A program made the translations under genes and the position numbers. Below, one piece after another: positions 8,535 to 16,711 of a DNA stretch of 64,000 nucleotides. Numbering within the stretch: position 1 is the stretch's first letter; each line of letters starts with the position of its first letter. The DNA is from Halorussus limi (GTDB lineage: Archaea > Halobacteriota > Halobacteria > Halobacteriales > Haladaptataceae). A model generated the notes under the pieces. It did no database searches and had not been told where the DNA came from. It saw nothing but the letters and a program-made list of their open reading frames with translations. Where the stretch lies: assembly GCF_023238205.1 (NCBI RefSeq), contig NZ_CP096659.1, positions 2,559,626-2,623,625 of the forward strand. Direction: 5' to 3'.

Positions 8535-9959
8535 ATGAGACGGTCGAACGTCCGACTTCTGGCGCGCGCTGCGCTCGCTCTCGTCGCGGGGACGCTCTGG
8601 GCCGGAACCGCGCTCGCCCACGGCGGCGGCCTCCGCGCGGCCGCGGGGAGCCTCTCGGTGCCGACGTGGCTGTTCCTGCTGACGGGCGGCGGCGTCGTCG
8701 GCGCGTCGTTCCTGCTCGCCAGTTTCGTCACCGACCGCGCGTTCATCCGGGCGGTTCACGGCTGGCGGCGGGTCGCGGGCGCGCGACTCGACGCCGTAGC
8801 GACGCTGACCCGCGTCCTCTCTGTCGCGGCCCTGCTCGGCATCGTCGCGGTCGGCTTCCTCGGCCCGGAGACGATGTTCCGGAACGCCGCGATTCTGGTC
8901 GTCTGGGTCGGCTGGTGGGCGGGCTACGTCGCCACGGTGTATCTGGTCGGAAACAGTTGGCCCGCGCTGAACCCGTGGCGCGCCGTCGCCGAGTGGCTGC
9001 CGACGCTCGACCGCGACTACCCCGAGCGACTGGGCGCGTGGCCGAGCGTGGTCGGCATCCTCGCGCTGGTCTGGCTCGAAGTGGTTAGCCCGCTGGCCGA
9101 CGACCCGCGCCTGCTGGCGTGGGTCGTCGTCGGCTACACGGTCTTCACCCTCGCGGGCGCGCTGGTGTTCGGTCCCGACTCGTGGTTCGGCTACGTCGAC
9201 CCGATTGCGCGACTCTTCCGGTACTACGGTCGGGTCGCCCCGATTCAGCGGGTCGAAGACGGCGACGCCGACGGGGACGACGGAACCGGTGCCGACCGCG
9301 GCGTCCGCGGCTTCGAACTCCGACCGCCGGGCGCGGCGCTGACCGACCCGCTTCCGGACGACGGCCGGGACGGAGTCGCCTTCGTGGTGGCGATTCTCTG
9401 GGTCACGACCTACGACGGCTTCGTCGGCACGCAGGTCTGGGTCGGCGCGGCGCGCGCCGCGGTCGGCGCGGGCGTGCCTCCGGTCGTCCTCTATCCGGCC
9501 GCACTGATCGCGGGCTACGCGCTCTTTCTGGGGGCGTGGTGGCTCGCCGCCGGACTGTCGCGCCGGACCGCCGACACCTACCTGACCCCGGACGCCATCG
9601 CGCGCCGGTTCGCGCCCTCGCTGTTGCCCATCGCGGCGGGGTACCACCTCGCGCACTTCCTCGGCCTGTTCGCATCGCTGTCGCCCGCGCTCGTCGCCGC
9701 CCTCTCCAATCCGCTCCAGCCGCCCATCAACCCCTCCGTGGTCGTCCTGCCGGGATGGTTCGGGATGGTCGCCGTGGCGTTCGTCCTCCTCGGGCACCTG
9801 CTGGCGGTCTGGGTCGCCCACGCGAGCGCCTACGAGGTGTTCCCGGGCCGGTTGCAGGCGGTCCGGAGCCAGTACCCCTTCGTCGTCGTGATGGTCCTCT
9901 ACACCATGACCAGTCTCTGGATAGTCTCGGCGCCGAGCGCCGCACCGCCGTTCGTCTGA
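8535..9959 (+). CDS. Large polytopic membrane protein of the oxidase neighbourhood
   Basis: A 474-residue protein with about ten to twelve hydrophobic segments and no family name that I can assign. The N-terminus (RRSNVRLLARAALALV...LAHGGG) looks like a signal sequence or first transmembrane helix with a cleavage-like ALAHG site. Long aromatic helices follow (LVVWVGWWAGYV, ALNPWRAVAEWLP). The ATG at 8535 was chosen because the upstream in-frame stretch is Arg-rich and lacks hydrophobic character. It is followed after 22 bases by the zinc-finger membrane protein gene and lies upstream of coxA, so a role in oxidase assembly or as an accessory subunit is a reasonable inference. Confidence 0.65.
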   Translation: MRRSNVRLLARAALALVAGTLWAGTALAHGGGLRAAAGSLSVPTWLFLLTGGGVVGASFLLASFVTDRAFIRAVHGWRRVAGARLDAVATLTRVLSVAALLGIVAVGFLGPETMFRNAAILVVWVGWWAGYVATVYLVGNSWPALNPWRAVAEWLPTLDRDYPERLGAWPSVVGILALVWLEVVSPLADDPRLLAWVVVGYTVFTLAGALVFGPDSWFGYVDPIARLFRYYGRVAPIQRVEDGDADGDDGTGADRGVRGFELRPPGAALTDPLPDDGRDGVAFVVAILWVTTYDGFVGTQVWVGAARAAVGAGVPPVVLYPAALIAGYALFLGAWWLAAGLSRRTADTYLTPDAIARRFAPSLLPIAAGYHLAHFLGLFASLSPALVAALSNPLQPPINPSVVVLPGWFGMVAVAFVLLGHLLAVWVAHASAYEVFPGRLQAVRSQYPFVVVMVLYTMTSLWIVSAPSAAPPFV

Positions 9960-9981
9960 ACCCACCGCACTGACACCCACC

Positions 9982-10296
9982 ATGACCGACCGACCGACAC
10001 CGACCTACGAGACCGACGTTCCGCCGGGTGAATCGCCCGTCGAGTGTCCCCACTGTGGTCGCCCGCTGGAGAGCGAGCAACTGCTCGTTCTCCACGAGGG
10101 CATCGACCACTGGGAGCGACTCGGCGACGACCGCCGCGAGGAGTTCCGCGAGACCTACCGGCGCGAGAACGACGACCTGCGCACCTTCCGTCTGAAGCTG
10201 CTCGGGTTGCTCGTCGTCGTGTACTTCGCGTTCCTGTTCGTCTACTCGTGGCAAACCACCGACCCGTACAGCGTCATCTCGCTTGTCTTCGTCTGA
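9982..10296 (+). CDS. Zinc-finger membrane protein (oxidase-associated, DUF7410-like)
   Basis: A 104-residue protein combining an N-terminal C2H2-type zinc site (C-x2-C at ECPHCGRP, then H-x4-H at LHEGIDHW) with one C-terminal transmembrane helix (LLGLLVVVYFAFLFVY, about residues 74-89). The topology suggests a cytoplasmic zinc domain tethered to the membrane. It follows the large membrane protein closely, probably in the same transcript, and such proteins recur near haloarchaeal cytochrome oxidase genes. The function is unknown; copper or heme insertion is only a guess. Confidence 0.7.
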   Translation: MTDRPTPTYETDVPPGESPVECPHCGRPLESEQLLVLHEGIDHWERLGDDRREEFRETYRRENDDLRTFRLKLLGLLVVVYFAFLFVYSWQTTDPYSVISLVFV

Positions 10297-10464
10297 GCGT
10301 CGGACCCCTACTCGTGACCACGGGACCGCCGCCCGCCGTACCGACCGCGACCCTCTCGTTCGTTCCGCTCGAAATCCGCCGCATCGAAGACGTTCGGGCG
10401 GCGTTTTACGACACCGCAACTCCGGAGCGGTGCCCTTTAGTCGCTACCTCCCCGAATCGTAGGT

Positions 10465-10824
10465 ATGGACGAGCAACCCGGACTGAGCGACGAGTACCGA
10501 AAGGCGAGTCCGTGGCCGCTGTTCGTCGCCTTCGGTCTCGCCATCTTCGAGGTCGGCATCGTCTGGCCACTCTTCCCCGTCGCGGTCGGCGGACTCCTCC
10601 TGTTCGTCGGGAGCGTCGTCGGCATCCTCCGCGAGTCGGGGTACATCGCCGACCCGTGGAAGGGTCTGGTCACGGCGTCGATACTCTGTCTGGCCGTCGG
10701 CGGCGCCATCGCCTACTTCACGACCGGTTCGATACACCTCCGCGGAGTCGCCATCCTCGTCGGCGGCGTCATCTTCCTCTTCAGCGGAATCTTCGGGTCG
10801 GTCTGGCAACCGACGGCGGCGTAG
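10465..10824 (+). CDS. Small oxidase-associated membrane protein (DUF7541-like)
   Basis: A 119-residue protein with four hydrophobic segments, arranged as a short soluble N-terminus (MDEQPGLSDEYRKASPWP) and two helical hairpins with charged turns. A cctttag element about 27 bases upstream supports a leaderless start at 10465. It lies in a row of small membrane protein genes leading to coxA. I recognise it as a family that accompanies haloarchaeal terminal oxidases; its exact role is not known. Confidence 0.65.
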   Translation: MDEQPGLSDEYRKASPWPLFVAFGLAIFEVGIVWPLFPVAVGGLLLFVGSVVGILRESGYIADPWKGLVTASILCLAVGGAIAYFTTGSIHLRGVAILVGGVIFLFSGIFGSVWQPTAA

Positions 10825-10929
10825 CGACCCTCGAACGGGAACGCGTGCGAGCGGAAGGCGGCGTAGCGCGGCCCGCGCGGCCGAACCGAATCGGCAACCT
10901 ATTTGGGACCCCCGTGGCTATCGTCGTCT

Positions 10930-11163
10930 ATGGCAACCCCCATCTTCGAACGGGAGACGTGGCTCGACATCACGGTTAACATCATCCCGCTCTGCATCAT
11001 CGGCTTCTTCGTCGCGCTGTTCGTCGTCAAGTCGCCGTGGGAGATAGAAGGACTGACCTCCGCCATCGGATTCGCGCTGCTCATCGTCCCCTTCGTCCTG
11101 CTCACGTACCTGACCTACGTCGCGGCCGACCTCATCGAGTCCGCCGAGTCCGGTTCGGAGTAA
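10930..11163 (+). CDS. Small oxidase-associated membrane protein (DUF6684-like)
   Basis: A 77-residue protein with two transmembrane helices (about residues 15-36 and 47-66) and an amphipathic N-terminus starting MATPIFERETWLD. The start at 10930 is supported by a ctatttgg element about 28 bases upstream. It sits directly before coxA, separated by about 150 bases containing strong inverted repeats. It is likely a minor subunit or assembly partner of the oxidase, by context only. Confidence 0.7.
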   Translation: MATPIFERETWLDITVNIIPLCIIGFFVALFVVKSPWEIEGLTSAIGFALLIVPFVLLTYLTYVAADLIESAESGSE

Positions 11164-11191
11164 GCCGACCGTTCTTCTCCCGTCTCGCGGT

Positions 11192-11252
11192 GAGCAACTG
11201 ACAGTTGCTCGAGTTTCGCTCCAAAACTTTGAGATTCGTTATCACGAAACTC
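11192..11252. promoter_or_regulatory. Nested inverted repeats upstream of coxA
   Basis: A perfect 19-base palindrome (GAGCAACTG-A-CAGTTGCTC, 11192-11210) starts 28 bases after the stop of the preceding gene. It abuts a second perfect repeat: GAGTTTCG at 11211-11218 pairs with CGAAACTC at 11245-11252. No T-run follows the first dyad. The coxA TATA-like element (TTTA, 11285-11288) is 33 bases further on. Either a terminator-like RNA structure or an operator for the oxidase gene would fit. Confidence 0.55.
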
Positions 11253-11311
11253 CCCGACGCCGTCGCGGCGTATCCTAACCTTTCTTTACCTTGTAGTCCT
11301 GACGGTCGCGT

Positions 11312-13087
11312 ATGGTAGAAGCCGGGCAAATCGCACTCACCGTCGTCATGGGGCTCCTCCTGTTCGGGGTCGCCACGTTCCTCACTCGCTTAGAGGACTG
11401 GCGCTCCTACACGCCCCTCGCGGGCGGCGGGTACGTCGGCGAACAGACCGGGCAGGCCCACAGCGAGAAGCCTGCCGGAATCGTGCGTTGGCTAACGACT
11501 GTCGACCACAAGGACATCGGTATGCTGTACGGCCTGTACGGCATCGTCGCGTTCGCGTGGGGCGGAATCGCCGTCCTGCTCATGCGCGCCGAACTGGCCG
11601 CACCCGCCGAGAACATCATCGGGGCGAACTTCTACAACGCTCTGCTGACGACTCACGGCATCACGATGCTGTTCCTCTTCGGGACGCCGATTCTCGCGGC
11701 GTTCGGCAATTACTTCATCCCGCTGCTCATCGGCGCGGACGACATGGCGTTCCCTCGCATCAACGCCATCGCATTTTGGTTGCTGCCGCCCGCGGCCGTC
11801 CTCATCTGGGCGGGGTTCCCGCTGGCCTCGCTGACCGATAGCATCGACCCGGCCCAGACGGCGTGGACGATGTACACGCCGCTGTCGGTCGAACAGACCA
11901 ACCCCGGCGTGGACCTGATGCTGCTCGGCCTCCACCTCTCGGGGGTGTCGGCGACGATGGGTGCGATAAACTTCATCGCGACCATCTTCACCGAGCGCGG
12001 CGAAGAGGTGGGTTGGGAGAACCTCGACATCTTCTCGTGGACGATGATTACCCAGTCGGGACTCATCCTGTTCTCGTTCCCGCTGCTGGGGAGCGCACTG
12101 GTCATGCTCCTGCTCGACCGTAACTTCGGCACGATGTTCTTCGCCGCGGAGGGTGGTGGTCCCATCCTCTGGCAGCACCTGTTCTGGTTCTTCGGCCACC
12201 CCGAGGTGTACATCCTCGTGCTGCCGCCGATGGGACTGGTCAGTCTCATCCTGCCCAGATTCGCGGGCCGGAAGCTGTTCGGGTTCAAGTTCGTCGTCTA
12301 CTCGACGCTGGCCATCGGCGTCCTCTCCTTCGGCGTCTGGGCTCACCACATGTTCGCCACCGGCATCGACCCGCGCATCCGAGCGAGTTTCATGGCGGTG
12401 TCGCTTGCAATCGCGGTGCCGAGCGCGGTCAAGACGTTCAACTGGATCACCACGATGTGGAACGGGAAACTGCGTCTGACCGCACCGATGCTGTTCTGCA
12501 TCGGTTTCGTCCAGAACTTCATCATCGGGGGCGTCACCGGCGTCTTCCTCGCCTCCATCCCGGTCGACCTCGTGCTGCACGACACCTACTACGTGGTCGG
12601 GCACTTCCACTTCATCGTGATGGGCGCCATCGCCGTCGCCGGGTTCGCGGGCATCTACTACTGGTTCCCGCTCTACACCGGTCGGATGTACCAGCGCACC
12701 CTCGCCAAGTGGCACTTCTGGCTCACCATGATCGGTAGCAACGTGACGTTCATCGCCATGCTCCTGCTGGGTTACGGCGGGATGCCCCGGCGCTACGCGA
12801 CCTACGTCTTCAGTAACCCGGAGTTGGTCTCGATGTTCACCAACCTGCACATCATAGCGACGGTCGGCGCGTTCATCATGGGCTTCGGCCAACTCATCTT
12901 CGTCTACAACATCGTCACGTCGTGGCTTGAAGGCCCCCACGTCGAGAGCGGCGACCCGTGGGACCTCGAAGACACCGGCATGAAGACCAAGGAGTGGGCG
13001 TGGTTCGAGCGCAAGCGCGAGACGGCCCTCACCGACGGCGGCGAGGAAGTCGCCGCTGACGGTGGCGAGACCGTCGAAGACGAATAG
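11312..13087 (+). CDS. coxA: Cytochrome c/quinol oxidase subunit I, type A1 heme-copper oxidase
   Basis: The 591-residue catalytic subunit that reduces oxygen and pumps protons. All cofactor ligands are visible: His115 and His433 for the low-spin heme, His431 for the high-spin heme, and His296, His345 and His346 for CuB, with the cross-link Tyr300 in GHPEVY. D-channel residues are present (Asp144 in GADDMAFP, Asn133, Asn151, Glu298) as is the K-channel Lys374, so it belongs to type A1 and not to the ba3 class. The C-terminus is an acidic cytoplasmic tail. A TTTA element 24-27 bases before the ATG indicates a leaderless message. Subunit II and III genes are not adjacent. Confidence 0.95.
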   Translation: MVEAGQIALTVVMGLLLFGVATFLTRLEDWRSYTPLAGGGYVGEQTGQAHSEKPAGIVRWLTTVDHKDIGMLYGLYGIVAFAWGGIAVLLMRAELAAPAENIIGANFYNALLTTHGITMLFLFGTPILAAFGNYFIPLLIGADDMAFPRINAIAFWLLPPAAVLIWAGFPLASLTDSIDPAQTAWTMYTPLSVEQTNPGVDLMLLGLHLSGVSATMGAINFIATIFTERGEEVGWENLDIFSWTMITQSGLILFSFPLLGSALVMLLLDRNFGTMFFAAEGGGPILWQHLFWFFGHPEVYILVLPPMGLVSLILPRFAGRKLFGFKFVVYSTLAIGVLSFGVWAHHMFATGIDPRIRASFMAVSLAIAVPSAVKTFNWITTMWNGKLRLTAPMLFCIGFVQNFIIGGVTGVFLASIPVDLVLHDTYYVVGHFHFIVMGAIAVAGFAGIYYWFPLYTGRMYQRTLAKWHFWLTMIGSNVTFIAMLLLGYGGMPRRYATYVFSNPELVSMFTNLHIIATVGAFIMGFGQLIFVYNIVTSWLEGPHVESGDPWDLEDTGMKTKEWAWFERKRETALTDGGEEVAADGGETVEDE

Positions 13088-13148
13088 ACCTCGGAACGAT
13101 TTTCCGCTGTTTTATCGCGTAGCTACGGTCTCGCAGGACCTCCCGTAG

Positions 13149-13562
13149 CTACTGCCGGAACTGGTCGGCGTAGTCGGCGATGTACGCCCGGAGCGTCCGG
13201 GGGTCCCGACCCAGAACCCGCGACACGTCCTCGGTCACGCGGTCCGCGAGACCGAGGCGCGCAGTGGTGTAGATGGCGACCATCACGGCGACGTAGGACC
13301 AGTCGAACCCCCGGCGGTGCATGTGCCACGCGAACTCCGGAATCGAGGAGTCGGCGTACTCAACCGACCGGTTCAGCACCGCGCTGAACACCCCGGCGAC
13401 CTGCCGGTACGTGAGCGCGTCGGGACCGGTCAGGTCGTAGGCGCGGCCGCGGTGACCGCGCTCCGTCAGCGCGACCGCGGCGACCTCGGCCACGTCGCGG
13501 GCGTCCACGAAACTCGTCGCGAGGAGTCGCCCCCTCTCGGACTCGGTGGCGTCGGCGCTCAC
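13149..13562 (-). pseudogene. N-terminally truncated NAD(P)-binding (NmrA/SDR-type) protein remnant
   Basis: A 137-residue open frame matching only the C-terminal half of NmrA-like atypical short-chain dehydrogenases, normally near 280 residues. SFVDARDVAEVAA, AYDLTGPDALTYRQVA and the final helix pair (RVLGRDPRTLRAYIADYADQ) are typical, but the N-terminal Rossmann half with the GxxGxxG motif is missing. The place where it should be is occupied by a 28-residue membrane protein gene whose TGA overlaps this frame's GTG start by four bases (GTGA). It is most likely a decaying remnant, although translational coupling could still express it. Confidence 0.65.
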
Positions 13563-13645
13563 GTCAGAGCCAGTACGATACCCATCGTGAACATGAGAAC
13601 GGCGATTCCCCCGAGGATGTAGGCCAGCATGTCCTTCTCGGTCAT
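13559..13645 (-). CDS. 28-residue single-helix membrane microprotein near coxA
   Basis: A tiny gene with ATG at 13645 and TGA at 13559. The peptide begins MTEKDMLAYILGGIAVLM and continues as one hydrophobic helix rich in Met and Ile, ending ALT. A charged N-terminus followed by one transmembrane span is the form of minor oxidase subunits. It is convergent with coxA and separated from it by the NmrA remnant, with which it shares a GTGA overlap. It is below normal gene-calling length. Association with the oxidase is inferred from position. Confidence 0.6.
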   Translation of the reverse strand: MTEKDMLAYILGGIAVLMFTMGIVLALT

Positions 13646-13705
13646 ACCGGAAGTTGGGCCGTACGGATGAAAAGGCTAATCCTTCCGCCGCTCGGACCCT
13701 CGAAC

Positions 13706-13978
13706 GTGAGCGAGACGTTCCGCGGACGGTCGTTCGTCGTCGGGTTCTACCTGCTCATCGTCGCCATCACCGGCGCGGTCGGCGCGATACTCGGCGTTGT
13801 CGGGCCGGACGACCTCACCGCGGTCAAACTCTTCGGACTGGTCGAACTCCAACCGACGCCGCTCGGTCTCGCGGTCTACGGCACAGTGACGGTGGGACTC
13901 GTGCTCGGGGTCCTGCTGATGCTGGTCGTCGTCGTCTCCAAGGTGGCCGACGCCGAGAGCGCGGGGAACAGGCCCTGA
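13706..13978 (+). CDS. Small two-helix membrane protein (DUF7520-like), oxidase-associated
   Basis: A 90-residue protein starting at GTG (VSETFRGRSFVVGFYLL). Two transmembrane helices lie at about residues 10-32 and 53-77, with an acidic and hydrophobic loop (GPDDLTAVKLFGLVELQPT) between them. The GTG at 13706 was preferred to an ATG 39 bases upstream because an AT-rich patch (aaaaggctaat, 13669-13679) sits at promoter distance. It is divergent from the 28-residue microprotein gene, 60 bases away, and the two may share a regulatory region. Families of this kind accompany haloarchaeal oxidases. Confidence 0.65.
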   Translation: MSETFRGRSFVVGFYLLIVAITGAVGAILGVVGPDDLTAVKLFGLVELQPTPLGLAVYGTVTVGLVLGVLLMLVVVVSKVADAESAGNRP

Positions 13979-13990
13979 ACTCGGGGCGCT

Positions 13991-14392
13991 CTACTCGGTT
14001 TCGGCCCCGCCGGTCACCAGCACCGGCCGGTCGGCCTGAAGGATGACCGACTGGGAGACGCTCCCGAAGATGGCCTTGCCCGCGGGCGAGCGGTTCCGAC
14101 CGCCGACGCAGATGCAGTCGGCGTCCTCGCTCTCGGCGAAGTCGAGGACCGCGGCGGCGGGGTCGCCCGACCGCTCGGAAATCGCCACCTCGATGCCCTC
14201 GTTTTCGAGCAGTTCCTCGGCGCGGCGGACCGACCCGACCTGCGTCGCCGACGCGCCGCCGGGGTTCTCCGTGAAGATGTGGAGCAGGGTCGCCCGGACC
14301 TCCTCGGCCGAGTTGGGGAGGTCGGCGACCGCGGTGGCCTGTCTGCGCGCCCGGTCGGTCTCTTCGTCCACGGCGATGACGACGTGGTACAT
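13991..14392 (-). CDS. Universal stress protein (UspA domain)
   Basis: A 133-residue single UspA domain starting MYHVVIAVDEETDRARR. The ATP-type motif is partly conserved (CICVGGRNRSPAGKAIFGSVSQSV), fitting an ATP-binding Usp with G-x2-G-x9-G(S/T) spacing. The start at 14392 is the conserved MYxxVxVAVD position; six more residues are possible upstream. It stands alone between a convergent membrane protein gene and the pilus module. Confidence 0.85.
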   Translation of the reverse strand: MYHVVIAVDEETDRARRQATAVADLPNSAEEVRATLLHIFTENPGGASATQVGSVRRAEELLENEGIEVAISERSGDPAAAVLDFAESEDADCICVGGRNRSPAGKAIFGSVSQSVILQADRPVLVTGGAETE

Positions 14393-14474
14393 GTTCGATA
14401 CGACGGTCAACGCGGTCTTAGGTGTTCGGCCTGTGAAGCGGGTCAGCGAGGGGGCGACTCGCCTCGTCCCGGAT

Positions 14475-14524
14475 GCCGAGCGAGTTTCGGGACCGGGTCG
14501 CCGAGCGGGTTCCGGGACCGCGTC
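14475..14524. repeat. Two tandem 25-base repeats
   Basis: The 25-base unit at 14475-14499 (starting GCCGAGCGAGTTTCGGG) is followed at once by a second copy at 14500-14524 with three mismatches. It lies between the UspA start and the end of the pilus module and codes for nothing recognisable. Confidence 0.7.
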
Positions 14525-14533
14525 ACCGACCGA

Positions 14534-16711
14534 TTAGGGCAGAAACAGGAACACCGCGTAGGCCACGGCCAGCAGTATCGTCGCGTGCTTCGCGCCGTTC
14601 CGGACGCTCCCCTCGCCCATCTGTCCGGCGACGAGGCCCGAGCAGACCGCCTGGACCAGCGACGTGTGGAAGAACAGCAGGGTGTAGGCTTCGACGTTCA
14701 CGCTCGAAATCTCCGACAACGGGCCGCCGCCGACCGGGGTGCCGCCCGCGGACGCGGCGGCGTCGGTCGGCAGGTTCGGGATGAGGATGCTGTTCAGCGC
14801 GCCGACGATGACGAGGAACACGGCGAACGAGAGGTAGATGATGACGAGGTAGGTCAGCATCTCTTGGCGGCGCTTCCGTTCGAGTCGCCGGGTGTCCTGC
14901 GCGTCGTCGGCCGCGATGCGGAGGACGCGCGCGATATCGCCGCTGGCGTGCATCGCGTTGGCGACGAGCGTGACCGTCCGGGTGACGGTCGGGGTGTCGA
15001 GGCGGTCCTCGAACCGGTAGAGCGCGGTTTCGGCGTCCACGCCCCACTCGATGTCGGTCCAGAGCCGTCGGGCCTCCGCGTCGAGCGCACCGAGGTCGCT
15101 CTGCGAGACCCGCTCGAAACTCTCGACCACCGACATCCCCGCCTCGTTCACGCTCGCGAGGCGGTCGAGGAAGTCCGGAATCGCGGCCTCTATCGCGGCG
15201 GTGCGCCGCCGGTGGAGCTCCTGAACCACGGCGAACGTGCCGACGACGAACAGCGCGGCCTGCACCACGAAGTCGTCGAACACCCGGAGCGTGAGCGTCC
15301 CGTCCGCGAGGTGGGGCCACGACCGGAGCAGAATCGAGAGCAGTCCGAGCGGTACGGTAGCGTAGAGGACGACGACCGGGTTCTCGCGCAGGGTCCGGGT
15401 CGGGTCCGCCAGCGCCTCCCGAAGCCAGCGGACGTTCTCGAAGGCGTCGAGGCGCTCGAAGTTCAGCACCGCCGGGTCGGCGTCGGGGGCCGCGTCGGCG
15501 ACCCCGCTTCCGCCGTCCGGTCGGACGGCGCTCGGAGTCGGGTCCGCGGTCCGGCCGCCGTCCGCGCCCGGGCGCTCGACGCCCGTTCGCTCGGCCGTGG
15601 GCGCGTCCGTGCGCCGGACGCCCGCGAGCGCCGCGGCCGCGAGGTCGATGTCGCGGTCCTCGCGACTCGCCCGGAGCGACTCCGTGATGCTGTCGAGGTA
15701 GATTACGAACCCGACGTTCGCCAGCGGGATGGCGAAGTACGCCAGCATGCGGAGGAGCGGCAGGGTGTCTCCCAGCGCCATCAGCCCCATGATGACGAGG
15801 ATGGTGATGAACAGCAGTGGCGCGACGACGAACACCGAGACGTACCCCTCCGCGAGCGTGGCGAGCAGTTCGAGGAACGCCGCCTGCTGGGCCTCGGCGT
15901 CCTCCTGATACCGCCGGTACTGGGTGTCGAGGTACGACGAGATGCTTCGGCCGCTCTGGAGGACGCTGGCGAGGTTGTCGGCGAACTCGCCGAACTTCTC
16001 GCTTGGCGTGCGCTCGGCGAGGCGCTCGATGGCCGACAGCATGTCCAACCCCGCGTAGTCCATCGCCTTGACCGCGACCGCGACCTCCGCGGCGGCCTCG
16101 CCGAACACCGCCCGGTTGCGCGCCAGCGTCCGGAGAATCTCGGGGAACGCCATCCCGCTCCGCGAGAGCGCGTAGACGAACGCCACGGTCCGAGCGAGGC
16201 TCTCGTCTATCTTCCGCTCGCGGGCGTTCGCCCGGTACGAGAGGTTCTCCCACCGGAGCCAGTAGGTCAGGACGCCCGACGCCACCCCGAGGGTCGCGCT
16301 GGTCGCCAGCAGGAGCGCGAACCACTCGCCCGTAGAGAGGTTCGGGACGACGAGCAGACCGGCGAGGAAGTCGAGTTGCGCGGGCAGGGTCTCGCGCATC
16401 GCCTCGGGCGAGACCCGGAGAACTGCCAGCGCGCCCGCGACGAGGTAGACTCCGGCGATGCTCCCGACAACTGCGGCGTACCCCGCGTACAGCAGGGTCT
16501 TGGCCGCGAACATGCGGTAGGTCTCGCCGGCGTGGACCGACTGGAGGAGTCTGCTCCGACGCGTCCGTCGCCTGCCGCGCTCGGCGACCCATCCGCCGAA
16601 CGCGGTCAGCGCGAGGAAGACGACGAGGCGGTCGGCCCGCCGGGAGACCGGCGCGAGCGCGACCGGGACCGCGGAGAGAGCGACCAGCGCGAGCGCCAGG
16701 AACCCCCACAT
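14534..16711 (-). CDS. Type IV pilus-like assembly membrane protein with two T2SSF domains (PilC/TadC-like)
   Basis: A 725-residue platform protein of archaeal type IV pilus systems. Two type II secretion F domains are arranged in tandem: the first at about residues 175-300 (ALSRSGMAFPEILRTLA, then SGRSISSYLDTQ) and the second at about 530-660 (ASVNEAGMSVVESFERV, then ASGDIARVLRIAA). Each is flanked by hydrophobic helices, and a Pro/Asp-rich linker separates them around residue 400. It starts in a TGATG overlap with the ATPase gene upstream, so both are translated together. The pair resembles haloarchaeal PilB3-PilC3. No pilin-like or prepilin peptidase gene is adjacent. Confidence 0.85.
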   Translation of the reverse strand: MWGFLALALVALSAVPVALAPVSRRADRLVVFLALTAFGGWVAERGRRRTRRSRLLQSVHAGETYRMFAAKTLLYAGYAAVVGSIAGVYLVAGALAVLRVSPEAMRETLPAQLDFLAGLLVVPNLSTGEWFALLLATSATLGVASGVLTYWLRWENLSYRANARERKIDESLARTVAFVYALSRSGMAFPEILRTLARNRAVFGEAAAEVAVAVKAMDYAGLDMLSAIERLAERTPSEKFGEFADNLASVLQSGRSISSYLDTQYRRYQEDAEAQQAAFLELLATLAEGYVSVFVVAPLLFITILVIMGLMALGDTLPLLRMLAYFAIPLANVGFVIYLDSITESLRASREDRDIDLAAAALAGVRRTDAPTAERTGVERPGADGGRTADPTPSAVRPDGGSGVADAAPDADPAVLNFERLDAFENVRWLREALADPTRTLRENPVVVLYATVPLGLLSILLRSWPHLADGTLTLRVFDDFVVQAALFVVGTFAVVQELHRRRTAAIEAAIPDFLDRLASVNEAGMSVVESFERVSQSDLGALDAEARRLWTDIEWGVDAETALYRFEDRLDTPTVTRTVTLVANAMHASGDIARVLRIAADDAQDTRRLERKRRQEMLTYLVIIYLSFAVFLVIVGALNSILIPNLPTDAAASAGGTPVGGGPLSEISSVNVEAYTLLFFHTSLVQAVCSGLVAGQMGEGSVRNGAKHATILLAVAYAVFLFLP

